A stretch of 64,000 bases of DNA from Manihot esculenta (taxonomy: Eukaryota > Streptophyta > Magnoliopsida > Malpighiales > Euphorbiaceae). Shown in pieces: positions 35,632-49,447 of the stretch; the first letter of the stretch is position 1; every line of letters starts with the position of its first letter. The translations under genes were made by a program, and so were the position numbers. A model generated the notes under the pieces. That model saw only the letters and a list, made by a program, of their open reading frames with translations. It did no database searches and was not told the origin of the DNA. Location: assembly GCF_001659605.2 (NCBI RefSeq), contig NC_035168.2:776912-840911 (forward strand). Direction: 5' to 3'.

Positions 35632-38097
35632 GTGCCGATCAAGAGAACACAGAGAGAATTCATCCTCATGTCAAAAGAAAGTCTTTTTGTCGAGAAATCT
35701 GATCAAGAATCAAGATTGGATTAAGAAACTGAAGAAAAGTTGAGTTTTTTCTTTCAATGAATTTGAAGTCCAGTCCGGTCACTTCAATTAGAGAAAATGT
35801 CAAAAATTGAAGAACTCAGAACAGAGGATGATGGCACTGTACGTCCTCTTGAGCTTCTGGAAGAACAGAAGGTTGGGTTTCACATAATTGATTTAACTAG
35901 TCTTTGTTTATTTTCATTTTGTGGGCAACTGTACTAAGTATAGTTTTTGAAACTTGGAGGTAGTGTTATTTTTGTTTTTAAGATAGTATATATGTAGAGC
36001 TGAAGCAGAGAATCTCTATGTATAAAAAGCTGAAACAATGAAAGTTCTATTAAAATCACACGGCTCTAAAATTATTATTCTGTAATTTTCCCCAAATTAA
36101 CAAATTGGTTTTAGTTATAATTAATTTTATAGAATTGAATTTTTTATTAAAATCACACATAAAATGTAAAGTTCTATTAATTTACAAAATTTTAGGAGAA
36201 TAAAAACACATTCTTCATGGAGCAAGTTCCATTTTTTTTTATGTTTTTGCTTTGTGGGCATCTCAGGGTCACAGTGATTCTGATTAGTCAAATCACCTTT
36301 GGATTCTCTTTGGTGGAAAGTTTTATAATGTCTTCTTCACCAGGTAAAGAGACCCACTTCATTTTTACTGGTGCATATAAGATCAATTGATCATTATAAT
36401 AACAGAGAAGTTAAGTCAAAAGTTTCCATGATTAAGATTTATTATTTGATACAGATCACATTGGTTGATTGAACTCAGCCCATCATCATTTTTCACTGGA
36501 CACATGAAAATTTTCTCTTAAACCAAACAGCTGGATTCTGTGTTGATCAGGAAATTTTGGGTTACGATAGAATTGTTTTTGTTATAGAAAAGGGTGACAA
36601 TTAAGAAAGAAAAGGACTATACTGTTGGGCAGTTCAGATTCATTGTCTGGTGAATGGAAAAAACAAGATCCAGTTTGGAACTTGGACATATAATATCTTT
36701 CTTGTTGACAAAGAAAAAATCAGTGTATCTGCAAAGTGAAACTTTGGCCCATCTTTTAGGCATAGAAATGCAACTGCAACAAGTCATTTTCAGTAGTTGC
36801 ATTGGCCACCTCTTGCCTTTTGTATGCAAAGGCTTCTTGAAGGTGCAGTTGTCTCCAGGTCCAGGCTCCACACTGCCCTTGGCTATTCATGAGCTTAATG
36901 AGAACTGGAGATGAGTGAGTTCCATGTGGCTGCCTTACATGCAACCCTACAAGTGTCAGATATCAAAGCTTCAATCTCAAGTCTCCATCATAACTATTAA
37001 CTTTTATGGCTGGCTTTAGCTCTGTTTTCTTTCTCCCTCCTCAATTGTGGAGATTTGCATGCTCTATAACCTGGTTTCCCTATGTTGTGAAGTTTTTTTC
37101 AGCCTAGTATGGCCTTTTGGATTGACAGCAACGGTGGATGCCTGTGAAAACGAGGAGTCTGTAGAAATCTCTGTTCTGAAAGATGAGTAGTGTCTGCTTC
37201 GAGTTCCTTTGTTTCATAGATCGGGTCTGGAGAAGCCGGTTATGGCTAGGTTTCTTTGTTTCTTTGGACCGAGTGGTTAGACTTTAGTGGTTGGGTTGAG
37301 ATGTTTTATGTTTAGAACCATATTCTTATAATCTCTTTGGACTTTTAGTCTTATTAATGAAATTTTTACCTTTGGCAAAAAAATTTTTTTAAAAAAAATC
37401 CTTTAAGGAGCAATATGAGAAAAAACTTAATGATTGAAATTGAATATCAATGGCTGGAAATGGCCCTTTGTTGCAATGCAAATTCTGGAAATGGCCCTTT
37501 TTCAGGATAGTGTTATATGATTTGGAACTTTGTTGCAATGCAAATTCTGGAAAGTGTAAATTGTACAAGTCCTTTTCTTTGCTTGCATTTCAAGCAAATG
37601 ATTTGATGATTTTGACCCACAACCTCTGGGCCACAATGCAACAACCTTTTTTCCATTGTAATCTTAAAATTGTGTACCACATGGTGAATCCTACATTGCA
37701 CAATCTATTTTGATGAATAGATTATATACAGACAGCTACTGGGTTTGAAAAGTTAGATATGAAGATGCAGCCATGTATTATTGGATTGTAAAAGCATGAA
37801 AGAAGCAGAATTCAGAGGCTTTTCCTCTTTCTTTCTTTCTTTCTCGGGTACCAATGAAGTCCAAGGTTATATCACAGATTCGTATCAACTCAGTGGGCCT
37901 CTACTTGCTACTCACAAGCTTATTACAACCCTATATTCCAATTCCAATATGACATCTCAGCTTTATTTTGCACATTTTCTTGAATTTTGATGAATGAACT
38001 CAACAACCACTCGTTAAATCACATCATGGCTGATGCTGGAAGGCTGAAGGCCATGAGAAATTTAGATAGTTTTTTTTTTTTTTTTTTTTTTTTTCAA
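35632..38097. repeat. Block G, second copy
   Basis: Same content as 14851-17315 with essentially no differences until the poly-T run (about 38070-38093), which is shorter. No gene. Confidence 0.85.
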
Positions 38098-38124
38098 GGA
38101 AGGCAAGAAAGAGTCGAATTTTAA

Positions 38125-38515
38125 TTTGGAAGTCCGCTCAAGTCTTGAGACCGGGTCTCATCTGAATTTCTCAACCAGGCCGTCCCAGCCTTCCTAGCCC
38201 CTCAAGCAGATTTCCTCTGAGCCCCATTTCAATCTTATCTTCCGGCCTGGTCTGGAATCAGGAAGGGGATCAACCCATCTGTCTTGTGGCTCCATTCGTA
38301 TGCGCGCCCGGGGAGAGTCAGAGGCCGTTACGCATGGGGCATGGATCTGATATTCTCGTACGTCCGTATCAACATTGTAAGGACATGTGACCCAATGATA
38401 GACAGTTTGTTATACGTCACTAGCAGACAAAAGAAAACAGATAAAAGGAGGATTGCCCTCCTCTAGGCGTAAGTTTTTTCCAAGTTCACAGAATTCTTGT
38501 AAAATCTTATTTTCT
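38125..38515 (+). promoter_or_regulatory. Block H promoter-like segment, second copy
   Basis: Corresponds to 18061-18440 with a few substitutions. It is joined directly to block G because about 0.7 kb of spacer is missing. Confidence 0.3.
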
Positions 38516-38587
38516 GGATCTTAAATCATTGGAAGGCAAGTGGTGGAACCAGGATCTCAAATCATGGGAAGGCAAGTGGTGGAACCT
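38516..38587. repeat. 36-bp tandem repeat, two units
   Basis: Same array as 18443-18514. Confidence 0.9.
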
Positions 38588-38589
38588 AA

Positions 38590-38787
38590 ATGGACAGTCA
38601 CAGTGGTGGAGGAGGAGATGTGGCCATGAGTTATGGACAACTTTCTTCACAATCTAAATGTGGAGGCTATATCCTGTACCTAATCAATAATCAAGTGGTG
38701 ACAAGATTGTGGGACCTATCTGAATATTATCCAATGCATGGTAAGAAGAAAGTGGCCTCTGACTCACTCTCCTCTTCTTTGACTTGA
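38590..38787 (+). CDS. Small ORF in block H, second copy
   Basis: Identical 65-residue frame to 18517-18714. No domain; weak evidence for being a gene. Confidence 0.25.
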   Translation: MDSHSGGGGDVAMSYGQLSSQSKCGGYILYLINNQVVTRLWDLSEYYPMHGKKKVASDSLSSSLT

Positions 38788-39834
38788 TGTCTTCTTGCCC
38801 TTCATTTTCTTTAATCCTTTTTGTCCTCGTTTTCTTATGGCATAACAAAAATTGTTTTTATAAATTTATTCGTTTTTCTTTACAAGATTAGTATGAATTA
38901 CTCGGACATCAATAGTTCAACAACAAAGATTAGTATGAATTACTCGAACATAAATAGTTCAACAACAAAGCCACAAAGGTCTTAGTTACTAAGATATTTT
39001 TTTGAATTTTCAATAGGATTACACATTCTGAAACTCCATTCTGCAGACAAATTATGACAACTAAACTAATCATTTTAATTCATGTCCTTCAATGGTGGAA
39101 AATTCTGAATGGGTTCAACGATAAGGCCAACAATATTCAATGAGAAAGAATAGAATCAGGCAGCTAAGTAGCACATAAAACAAAGTCGACACTCTGATTT
39201 TGTAAATAGTTTTGGATAATTAAAAAAAAAATGTAAATGGTTGACAATAATGATCCAATCCACTAACAGTCAATAATGAAACAACCACGGGAGACTAGAA
39301 ATTTTTTTTTGGAGGAGGCTGACAAAGGCCTATATAATAAACTAAATAAATATAAAATAAATAAAAATAATATAAAAACTTTTCTAGACTCAGTCTACTA
39401 TAGACCCAAGACACAGAGAATTGAATCTCATTACATGAGACCCATATTTAACGTATCTTAGTTTACGGTGGACCCACCTAAGTATTTTTGGAGACTAAAT
39501 AAAAAAAAAATCAAATTATATTAATTTATTAAAATAATTTTAAAAATATTTTAAGAAACTAAAATTTTTATTGTTCACTATATTTTAAATCTTATTACTA
39601 ATTTTGAGAGGGTCATAAAAATTACATATAAAAATATATATAAAAATATTTTTTTTTGGGGGCCAGTTTGGGATGGCCAAGGCTCTCCCTTGTCCCCCAT
39701 ACTTCCGCCCATGGTAACACCAGCTGAGCCATTCCATAATTAGAATCATAGTTTTAAATAACGGTGGCCCTCCCAAACTCCCCCCTACTTCCGCCCATGG
39801 TAACAACAGCTAACAACAGTCGGGCCATTCCATA
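38788..39834. other. Degraded 3' end of E3 copy 2
   Basis: Has the same two losses as copy 1 (3' flank and RING exon; junctions near 39205 and 39246), plus an additional loss of roughly 0.2 kb at about 39052 relative to 18985-19250. No RING exon is present. Confidence 0.7.
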
Positions 39835-40630
39835 ATTAGAATCATAGTTTTAAATAACGGCCATTACGTTATCCGTTGTAAAACAACAATGATCCTCTGA
39901 TTTGCATGCGTAACGACCGTTACAATGGCTCCCTATTTACCGGCATAACGACCGTTACTGACCGTTAAATAATGGCAACGGTTGTTACCAATAATTGAAA
40001 TTCTTTTATATCAACGGTTGTTACCAATAATTGAAATTTTTTTATATCCTTCCTCTTCTGCCCCTATTCTCAATTTCATTAATTTTTCTATTCTCAATTT
40101 CATTAGTTTTTATACTTTTCAACAATTTTAAAGGCTATATTTTTTAAGTTTTCTCTTCACTTTCTCTTTTAAATTTCAATCTTTCTTGCATATTTTTCCT
40201 ATAAACTTAAATTTATCATAAACTACTGTTTTTCCAAACTTATTTCTTCTAAAAAGTTAATTAAATTTTATGTGCTTTAGTTTTTAGTTATTTTTTCCCT
40301 TTTTTAAAAAGATTTTTGTCAATAAAATTATTAGTTTTGAGTTCAAATTATAATTTGAGCTATTAGTTGACTCGATCTACAAAGATTATGTTGGTTTTTC
40401 TTATTTTAAACTATATGATGTCTAACTTAAATTAAATAATCTATATTTCATGTATTTATGTTTATTATGCATTTGTATACATTGTTCTGAATTAAAATCT
40501 AATTAATATAATTTCATTTATGAACTTTGCAAATTTTTTTGAAAAACTTGTGTAACCGAGGCCGTTACTACATACAAGCCTTTTTCTGTTACTCGCGACG
40601 GCAACCACGATTTAAAACTATGATTAGAAT
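39835..40630. mobile_element. hAT-like element, copy 2
   Basis: The element spans 39843-40622 between ATTAGAAT target duplications (39835-39842 and 40623-40630). It is the same insertion as at 20038-20833, inherited through the segmental duplication and not an independent insertion. Confidence 0.8.
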
Positions 40631-40665
40631 CCAACCGACAGTATATACTTGGAGAAGATTCTTAC

Positions 40666-42412
40666 CAGGCAAATCGCACAAGTTCCTTCATCCTCGCTTT
40701 GGCCTGAAGAACGATATACTGTTTCTGTCAAACACTTGGATATCAGATCTTCATCAAAACCTGTGCTGACACTCCCAATCCTTTCACCCAGTGCAAGTAG
40801 TTCCTGCTTGGTCCAATCATTCAAGAAGTTTAAGATTTCATAAAACCAGAGAGAAACAGACGTCAAGTAAAATAACAATAATAACCTCATAGCTCTTGTT
40901 GTCTATATCTAGCCTCATATCCCTATGCTGATCAAACAAATTTCTGGATCCATAAAAGGCTGAGCGATCCACAACCATAAAACCCTGTAGCACAATAGTA
41001 GAAAGTCCACTTAGAAGCAAATAAGCAACAAAGAATCAGATAATGATGCCTTAAAGATGCGGGAGATCATTGAACAGACAAAAAAATGCAATAATCAGCA
41101 TCTTAAGTAATCTATCATGCAATTGTGGAAGAAACTGCAGTGATTTAGAAAAAGAGAAGTTATGGCATATCATTCCATCTCATACCCTTCTCTCAAAATG
41201 TACTAAAGCAAAATCATTTAGGAATTATACCTCAGATGAAAATCGATCATGAAGACTTGGCTCATTGGGCAGCGATCTGTATCTCTCATAAGAATTCCTT
41301 GATCTCCCATTCCTATCACTATTAGGCCAAGCTGCAGTTGATAATAGCCTTGGTTGTCTGGATGAGAAATTTTCGGCAACCAATGGCATCCCATCATCAG
41401 AAGGTGCCATATGCCCCAACCGCAAACTACTGGAGGAAGCCCTGAAAGTTGGGCTAGGTCTCTGAGAATAGCTACTGCGAATGCCTCTGGCAGAATGTGC
41501 TGAGGCACTATGGAAACTTTGAGGAACAACAGGGTTTCTACTTGAAATGAAATCATGGTGATATCCCCTAACATCTGCAGAAGCATTAGGTATGCTGCTT
41601 CCAACAAGGAAGTGGTTTGTCTCATGAGTATAACCATTAGCATCTGTGGCAGAGAGGCAAATTAGAAATATTGGAATTCAAATGTTGCATGAAAAATTAT
41701 ATGTACATTACTAACCCGAAACTAGCATCCTTCCAGAAGCAGTAGATGTTCTGGTATGGCTCCAGTTATGTGTCATAGCGCTAGAACTTTGACTTGAGAA
41801 ATCCACTGAGCTGGAATGGTCAAAAGGGTGACCTGCATGATAGGAATTATGGGAAGAATTGTTAGATAAATGGGTCCTAGACAGGTTGATTTCTAGATCA
41901 AGTGCAGGCCTGCTTCTAACATTCCTGATAGAACTCTCAGGCCCAATTGAGAGATTGCCTCGATGGCCAGGGGTCATAGTAATGCATTCCCAGACCATAT
42001 ATTGAGGATCTAAATTTGGTTTCTCCAGCCGCAACTCGGAAGGCACAGAGGGATCCGATGAACTTCCAGCACCATAATACCTGCTTGTACTGCCCCCTTC
42101 ACATGAAGAGGGGACTCCAGGGCTTTTTCGCTTGTGGGGCCCCCTTCCATTGCCCATTGTAAGATAAAAAAGGTCACCCTCAACGCCATTAATCGTCTGT
42201 CTGTCATAATTGGAAGACGAAGCATGTGCATGATTTTCTGGAACTGCACAAAAGGTTCCCACTGTTGATGAATGCAGAAAAGGATCATGAGATGGGCCTG
42301 CAGCATCTGGCTGATAATATGACACTTCAACACTGTGGCTTGAGGAAATAAATGCATTTGACATTGGTGCAGGGTTCCGTTGAGACGCAAAATGCACTCC
42401 ATCAAGAGGCAT
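40666..42412 (-). pseudogene. RING-H2 E3 ligase-like, copy 2, RING exon deleted
   Basis: Exons 41716-42412, 41231-41643, 40886-40984 and 40666-40803 (minus) fit in phase as in copy 1. It ends at CAIC and lacks the exon with the remaining zinc ligands. The same TAG lies upstream of MPLDG (42425-42427). Exon b has private changes (AWP for AWR, and a synonymous-looking change near 41398), and exon d has R where copy 1 has G. A RING-less, probably inactive paralogue that could at most act as a binding-only product. Confidence 0.8.
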
Positions 42413-42905
42413 ACTTTCAGCATGCTAAAAGAAAGCACCATTCTCTGCAGGACCTACCCTGGCTGCATGAACTAGAGTATTAGATGTCGAACTCTTATGA
42501 AAGCTATGCAGATCTAGCTACAACCTCAAGAAAGCTAGATAATGCCCTTTTTAGCTTTAATGCACCCCAAAATAGCTCCTAGTTTCACAAGTTCAATTCT
42601 TGTGCATCAAATGTTTTCCCCCTACAGCTGAAAAAATGACTTGTAAAGCTTAGCAAAATGACAGAATTGATGAAGCTTGCACAACCTTAAAAGTACTGAT
42701 ATCACAATAAATATAGACCACAGTGTCACAAAGCAAACCAAGTCATGTCTGGCCATATATGCTAAGTTACAATGCAAACTATCAAGAGGATCTGGACCAT
42801 TTCATGGCATTTTCATCGAGAATATTTTCCCTAAAAATAATAATTTGCAAAATTTTAAATTAGCAATACTCAAATTTGCATAAGGTTGCTCTATATGCAT
42901 ATTCT
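42413..42905 (-). other. 5' part of E3 copy 2
   Basis: Same content as 22617-23109: stop-interrupted coding extension, then intron-like DNA; no first exon seen. Confidence 0.5.
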
Positions 42906-43358
42906 TAAATTTGGGCCAGACCTAACTCACCCCAAAAACTAGCTCAAGGGGAGGATTGCCTATGACCCATATAAGGGGCACATTACCCCCTTTCCACAAC
43001 TGATGTGGGATTCAACACACCCCCTCACGCTCAGAATTTTACTGGTGCGTGACATATTCATGGGAGGCCCAACATCGGATGAGGAGGCTCTGATACCATG
43101 TTAAATTTGGGCCAGACCTAACTCATCCCAAAAGCTAGCTGAGGATTGCCTATGACCCATATGTGTTGAATCCCACATCGGTTGTGAAAAGGGGTAATGT
43201 GCCCCTTATATGAAGCATAGGCAATCATCCTCCTAGTGTTAGCTTTTGGGGTAAGTTAGGTCTGGCCCAAATTTAACATGGTATCAGAGCCTCCTCATCT
43301 GATGTTGGGCCTCCCATGAATATATTACCCCTTTCCACAACTGATGTGGGATTCAACA
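42906..43358. mobile_element. TRIM nest, copy 2
   Basis: Same structure and length as 23110-23562 (offset 19,796), including the head-to-head LTR arrangement and two tRNA-Met primer sites. Confidence 0.8.
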
Positions 43359-43371
43359 CATATTATTCCAA

Positions 43372-45140
43372 TTCTGATCCTGTTCGCCCTCGAACATTTG
43401 GGATGTGCTGAATAAATGCCTATGGCCCATAACAATATTCCTTCGAACTTGAATTATGTCAAATCAAGGAGAAACCCAAAATCTGTATCAATAAAAAGTA
43501 TCTCAATTTGCAAAAATAATGGCATAAATTTTTCTAAATAAGAAAACAAAACAATCCCTTCTTTGTGAAGTATGCTTATACATTATGTTCAAATTTGCAA
43601 GAGCTATGTTTATCATCACAAATTTTCTAACAAAATGCCAAATGAACTAGTTTCAAACATGTGATTGTGCATATGTTTTTGTGGTCTTAATATATATATT
43701 ATATATATATGTATGTTAATATTAATAATTCAAACAAATGTTTACCACTTACCATTAACCATTCAAATTAGAGTACACTGAATTTTTTTTAAGCCTTGAA
43801 TCTTAGGAGGTCAAGACACAAATTGTAAATCAACATGCCCTTACTTTCACAAATGAAACAAGGCTATCAACGGCAACATCCTATTAGAATGCTAGGACAT
43901 GATGCAGTGGAAAACAATAAAGGCGGCTCCCCAAACTGAGGATAATTGACCGTGAGTAGATAGAGACATCTGTATAGCCAAAATGAGAAGTAAGAAGATT
44001 GGATTATTTTGATCCTATCATCTCGATCCAAGCACTGACTGAACTAAGAAGTATTAGACTAGGAGATTCATAAGAAATAACAACGAAGAAAAAAAATCTC
44101 TCTCCTGGAGAAATAATGGATCCAACTCCGGTATAAGCAGAGATAAATGGTCATATACCTTACAAGCAGTGGGAAAATATGTTGGTACCTACTGCACAAG
44201 TCAATCGTCTTAAATCATCACTAGCACTGCAAGATGTAATCTCACCTACCATGTTACCGCATCAAATGCTATTAGACGGGAAGCCTCTCCTAGAAAGCCA
44301 AATGTGAGATATAGAGCTAAAGAAATTACTAAAACGTTCCTATAAACTATTACCAATCTCCTTCTTAGCCACCAACTTTTTGAGGTCCAATATAATAATC
44401 ACAGCAAAAAAAACATGTAAAATTAACAGGAAACTGTCTTGCAACATATTGCGAAATGAAAGAGAAGTTGGAGACATGCTAAAAACTTGCAGGCATGAAA
44501 AAAAATCCGTACCAGTCAAGCAATAGGAAGAGATCCCAAATTCATAATTTTAACTAACTGAAGAAGCTGATATATTACTCGCAGAAGTTATTTGAGAGAA
44601 AACTGCTTGTTGATTTTTGATAGATTTATACCTCTTCAAATTACCAGGAAAATCATAATTCTAAATCATAATGACAGCAGAAATAGGAAGAAATGCAGTT
44701 GTGAACTATCAAGTGAAAGGTGATAGTCCCAAAGATATCCTAGGAACACAGTGGTTTTCAAGGTACAGTAGGCATAAAGTAAAAGTATATTAAACAAAGG
44801 GAAAAAAATAGTGAAATTTCTAGAGTGAAAAAATGGAAACTAAAACCCCCAAGTGCTTCCTCACTAATTGTAGGAAAAAGATAATTCTAATTCTAAAATA
44901 ACTTATCATCAACATTCAACAAATGCCTAAAGACTCAAAAGGACATGAGAAGGAAGAAATAATAGGGTAAGGACAAGAGATAGAGAAACTAACTTTCTTA
45001 GTTTTTGAAAGCAAAATCTTTCACTTCTTTTGGTAAACAATATTATCTTCAACATTTGAGTAACTGCCTATGAGTTTGTTTTACTTCAATCGCCACTTCT
45101 TCTTGCAATTCCAATCAATAGTTAAAATAAAATAAAACAA
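43372..45140. repeat. Block D1, third copy
   Basis: Nearly identical to 23576-25353; continues into D2 as in the first unit. Confidence 0.85.
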
Positions 45141-48100
45141 AAGTCCTTAAAAGGGTTTAATTCCAAATACAAATTGTAAAAACCTTAAAACTACATATGA
45201 ATAGTTATTGCCTAAGATTAGCTGAATAATTTAGACTTAAATTTGCGTCTTACCTGTGTAACTTCATACATTTTGTAAGTTAACTGCACCATGAAAAATG
45301 AAGTAAAAATAAAAGTTCTAATAGCCAGCCAAGAACTGCAGTATTGAGCTGATGTAGAATTTACAACCACAGTGTCCTAGTTTACCAGTAAAAGTTGTAA
45401 GTGCAGTAATTTTTACAACAACTAAGTCTTAGTCTCAGACTGGTTGAGGCCAGCCATATGGATCCTTTTTCACTTTTCAGCTTTTTTTGAAGCTAATTTT
45501 AATACCCAAAAATTGTAAATATTTTTATATTATTTCCATCCACGTCATTTGTGATTTTATTCTTCATTGCAAACTCGGTTATCAATAGCTCTACCATAAA
45601 ATAGATGAATTTAAAAAGAAGTTTCGCTACAAGATCCAAATTGGTTGTATAAATGGGAAGAATGATGGAGAAAGACACCTAAAAGAGGCATAAATAGTAT
45701 AGAAAATCTTTAAAAGACAACGGCCAAACCAAGAAAAGCTTAAGCAGCCATTTTATTGACCGCATGGTAGTTCCTAATTCTATATTCCTACTTGAAGTTG
45801 CTTGTCCAAGATAACTGTAAATTTCCACATTAAGATGAAATCTTCCCCTAATTATAATGAAAAGTTTCTCTAAAAACTAGAATATACATGATTATAATAA
45901 GACAGTGTCGATTGTTACTATTGAAGTCTTTTATGATACAAAATCAAGGGTTGTATGTGTACCCCTAGAAAAGCATATGCAATAATCTGCATAAAACAAG
46001 CTTCCACAGTTCATATACATGTTTATAGATATTCCTGAAGATGAGTAAAAAAGAAGATGTCTAAGACACAAGGGGCCACTCCCTAATGCCCAAGTCTCAT
46101 AATTGTTCTTTAGTTTACAGCAGCAAAAACAAGCCTTGCCAGCAGCATAGTTAATTAATATGCAATCAGCACTCCAGTCAAGACACTCCATCTAGGAAGT
46201 GAAATTATGATCATTCGGACTTTTGGTTTCAGTCGTGAGACATTAGGTACAAGTTTCCCCTCCAAGCTCATGACCTATGTAAACCTGAAGCCATCAGGCC
46301 TTGAACTTCAGCTATATAGACATTAGCATCTCCATGCTTTTAATTATTGTTTTCCCCTATGATCAAGCTTACTGCCACCTAATGCTCTGCAACCAATGTG
46401 TAAATCACAAAATTTCTGGAGGTAACTAATGCATATCGCAGCACTCACAGCAATCCCAAAATTATGCCACCATCCATCACCAGATAAACCCAGTCGGTAC
46501 AACATTAAGGGCACACCATTTTGATTATTCCCACAAGATAATTTTAGGATATCACATCTCATGATAGATCAAAATGCAGGCTGCAGATTATCTAGGTGAC
46601 ATCCGCTGAGCACACAGACATTAACGAATCCAACCTGAATTACTACTTCACAACTTCAAACCGAAACATATAAAGTTGACTACCACTCCAACAGAACTTC
46701 TGAAAATCAACCTTCATCCCCCCACACTGCACACCAAAAGGATCACACAGCAGGATGATAATTAGCCTCTTCATATTAATGCCACTTCCTAGATTTCCAA
46801 TGATAATCTGTAGGACATTTTTTGCATCATTAATCATAATAGAAAACAAATAAGTCCATCAATCATGATCCTCAACTATAATTGTACAAATTTGCTTTTT
46901 ATGGCAATAAACATAAGGCTTCCCACTGCGGAATTAGATTATCCAATAGCAAAAATGATGTTCAAAGTAATAAGAATAAGTAATGCTTGAAAGTGGAATT
47001 GGAAATCTTTAATACCATATACTTTGCTCTCCCCGAAAGAGACAACTTATATAACTGCAAAACAGCAGACTGAGCTACTCTATTTTGAAGAGAACACAGG
47101 GTTTAACCAATAACCACAATGCGCCTGCAACACCATTTTCAATTCAGCATATTTGGAAAGAAAAAAGCATTAACTTGATATTCAACACCAAGTGACGAAG
47201 GTAAATATATCGAGCCAATTATATACCACATATAACCTAAAATGAGGAAAAAAAACCATCAGAATTTGGGAATGAAGACTTGAAATATAGATGACGTGTG
47301 GCAATACATTTTCAGAAATGTAGGAGTAAACTATGACGAGAATATAACCTTGAGTTAGCTGTTATGGCCCACTTGGCCAACAGCTACAAAGCTACTAGGG
47401 ATAAAATATGCAAGTTGATATTTGAATTGTCGGAGAAAGGGGATAAAAGAAAGAGAATTTAATAGAGAACATGCATCATCAAAACTTCTTACCTACAAAC
47501 ATGGACTTGACATCTATTCATCCTTCAGTTCAAAATCAACAATGTGACCAACAGTAAACACCATCAGATCAGAAGTGAGAACTGAACCTGCACAATAAGA
47601 AAAACAATCTAAATCTAGTTGATGCTAAGGTCATCAAGAGTAAAACTAGCGCTTAACTCAGGCCCTCATTCAAAAAACTAACATTTGAAATGCTTACACT
47701 ATAAAGTAGAATAAATATCTTAAGGTTTACTGCCACAAGAAAACTATATCAGTATCTTATCAGGCAGAATCAGAAAAAAAAATTTCAACAATAGCTAAGA
47801 GTATCTTCTTTCACTTCCACAAATTTGGTCAGCTTGGTGCATTAAAGACGACAACAAGCGGGTAGTACTCGTGGAGTTCAATAGAAGCATGAAAACAAAC
47901 AAGACATTTACTCAAATTCTCTTGAATGAACAAAAAATATGCTCAGCAACCCAGCAAACGACTACCTTTGATTTGAAGAGCCTAGAAAAAGAGAATAGGA
48001 TGATGGGCGTTCAGAGTAAGACATGAGAAGGTCAAAGGTACCCAAGAAGTACCACTAGCTCTTCTATAGCAAGATACACACCTCTTCCCTAACTGAATAA

Positions 48101-48880
48101 CAGATTCAAAATAAATCTAGAATCTCTCTTCCAAATACCATATTGTACTGTTTAAACTTGACAGCACTAGTGTGTATTCAAGTACATTATTGAAACAAAA
48201 AATAACTACCGACAAAGAGAACCAAATGTAGACTTGCATGCAAATCTATACCCGTGTAACTTCATCTAAGAGAGATATTGGGTTAATTAAATTAGAAAGT
48301 AAAGAGGTCTTATATTATTGAGACTAGATTTGTCAGACAGACATGTTATGTGACACATTTAGTACATATAAAGAGTAATGATCATCACAATTGCAATCAT
48401 TTTCATGAGCTGAACTCAACTGATACAACTTACAGACTAATTCTAAATATTCCCATATTAGAAAACGAGAAGTAAATATAAAAATATATAAAAAATGGAA
48501 AATGATCACATTGAAAAATAAGTATAACTCCACCTAATTCAGAAAATCCATAATTCCTAAATACAGGTCAAACAAAAAAAAAGTTAAAAAATAAACAAGA
48601 GAAAGCCAAGGGGCAACAACCAAAAGCTAAAAGAAACTATTAACAACACGATCAAAGGCAAAACCAAAAACTGATCCAACCAGAAGATGATCAGACAGCA
48701 GATAATCAAAATTAAACGAATTTAAATGATCAAACCAGGAAACCGAAGCCAAAAGCTGATCAACTATAATATGATCAAACAGCAGGTAACAAAAATAAAG
48801 AAAAAAAAAGGTTGATCCGAGATGATCAAACAGCGTACCTAAACAGGGAGTCATCAGTTTTGGTACGAGAAACAAAATTT
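45141..48880. repeat. Block D2, second copy
   Basis: Matches 5861-9300 with scattered substitutions, plus 297 bp at 46001-46297 absent there. No gene recognised except the weak exon candidate inside that extra segment. Confidence 0.8.
46001..46297 (-). other. 297-bp segment missing from unit 1, with exon-like minus frame
   Basis: On the minus strand an acceptor-like TTTCACTTCCTAG ends at 46192 and is followed by an open frame (MECLDWSADC...) through 46191-45931. The composition (Cys, Trp, Gly rich) is less like random AT-rich DNA than neighbouring frames. I do not recognise the peptide and find no partner exon, so it may be an orphan exon or chance. Confidence 0.25.
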
Positions 48881-48887
48881 CCAAAAC

Positions 48888-49300
48888 AAAATAATTTCCA
48901 AATTGGAAAATTAAAACAAGGAAATAATTTTCAGATCCAAATTGATAATTATTTTCTTAATTATGCATTATATAAAAAAGGTTAATCAAAACACATTAAG
49001 ATCAAAAATTACGAATCAGGAAAATTAAAAAAAGGAAACAGCCCTAACCATGTGATTTGAACATATTTTTCATATCATATATTTCAAATCCGAATTGATT
49101 TTCTTAATTATGCATGATTATTAAGATCTAATTTAAAATTAGGAAACATAATCAAACCAAGATTATCAAATAAATAATTTCTAAATTGAAAATTTAAAAT
49201 AAGGAAACAAGCGATTTGAACATATTTTTCATATCATTGCATAATTAAAAGATTTTTAGATGCGATTATTTTCTTAATTATGAGTGATATAAAAAAAGCT
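48888..49300 (+). promoter_or_regulatory. POLAR copy C upstream region with repeated units
   Basis: About three imperfect repeats (near 48888-48985, 49010-49115 and 49185-49300) share GGAAA...AAGGAAAC and CTTAATTATG(C/A)..ATATAAAA elements. The TATAAA at 49288-49293 lies 160 bp before the ATG, as in copy A. Confidence 0.45.
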
Positions 49301-49447
49301 CTTCTCTAAACCACACCCAAATAAACCAACTTTGGCAGCTCCGCCACCGGCCACCTAACTCTTCCCTCTCCCTTCCCCTACTCTTCACTTCACTCTATTC
49401 TCAACCTGCACCAACCACCACTAACCTCTCTTTTCCATTTTAAAAAG

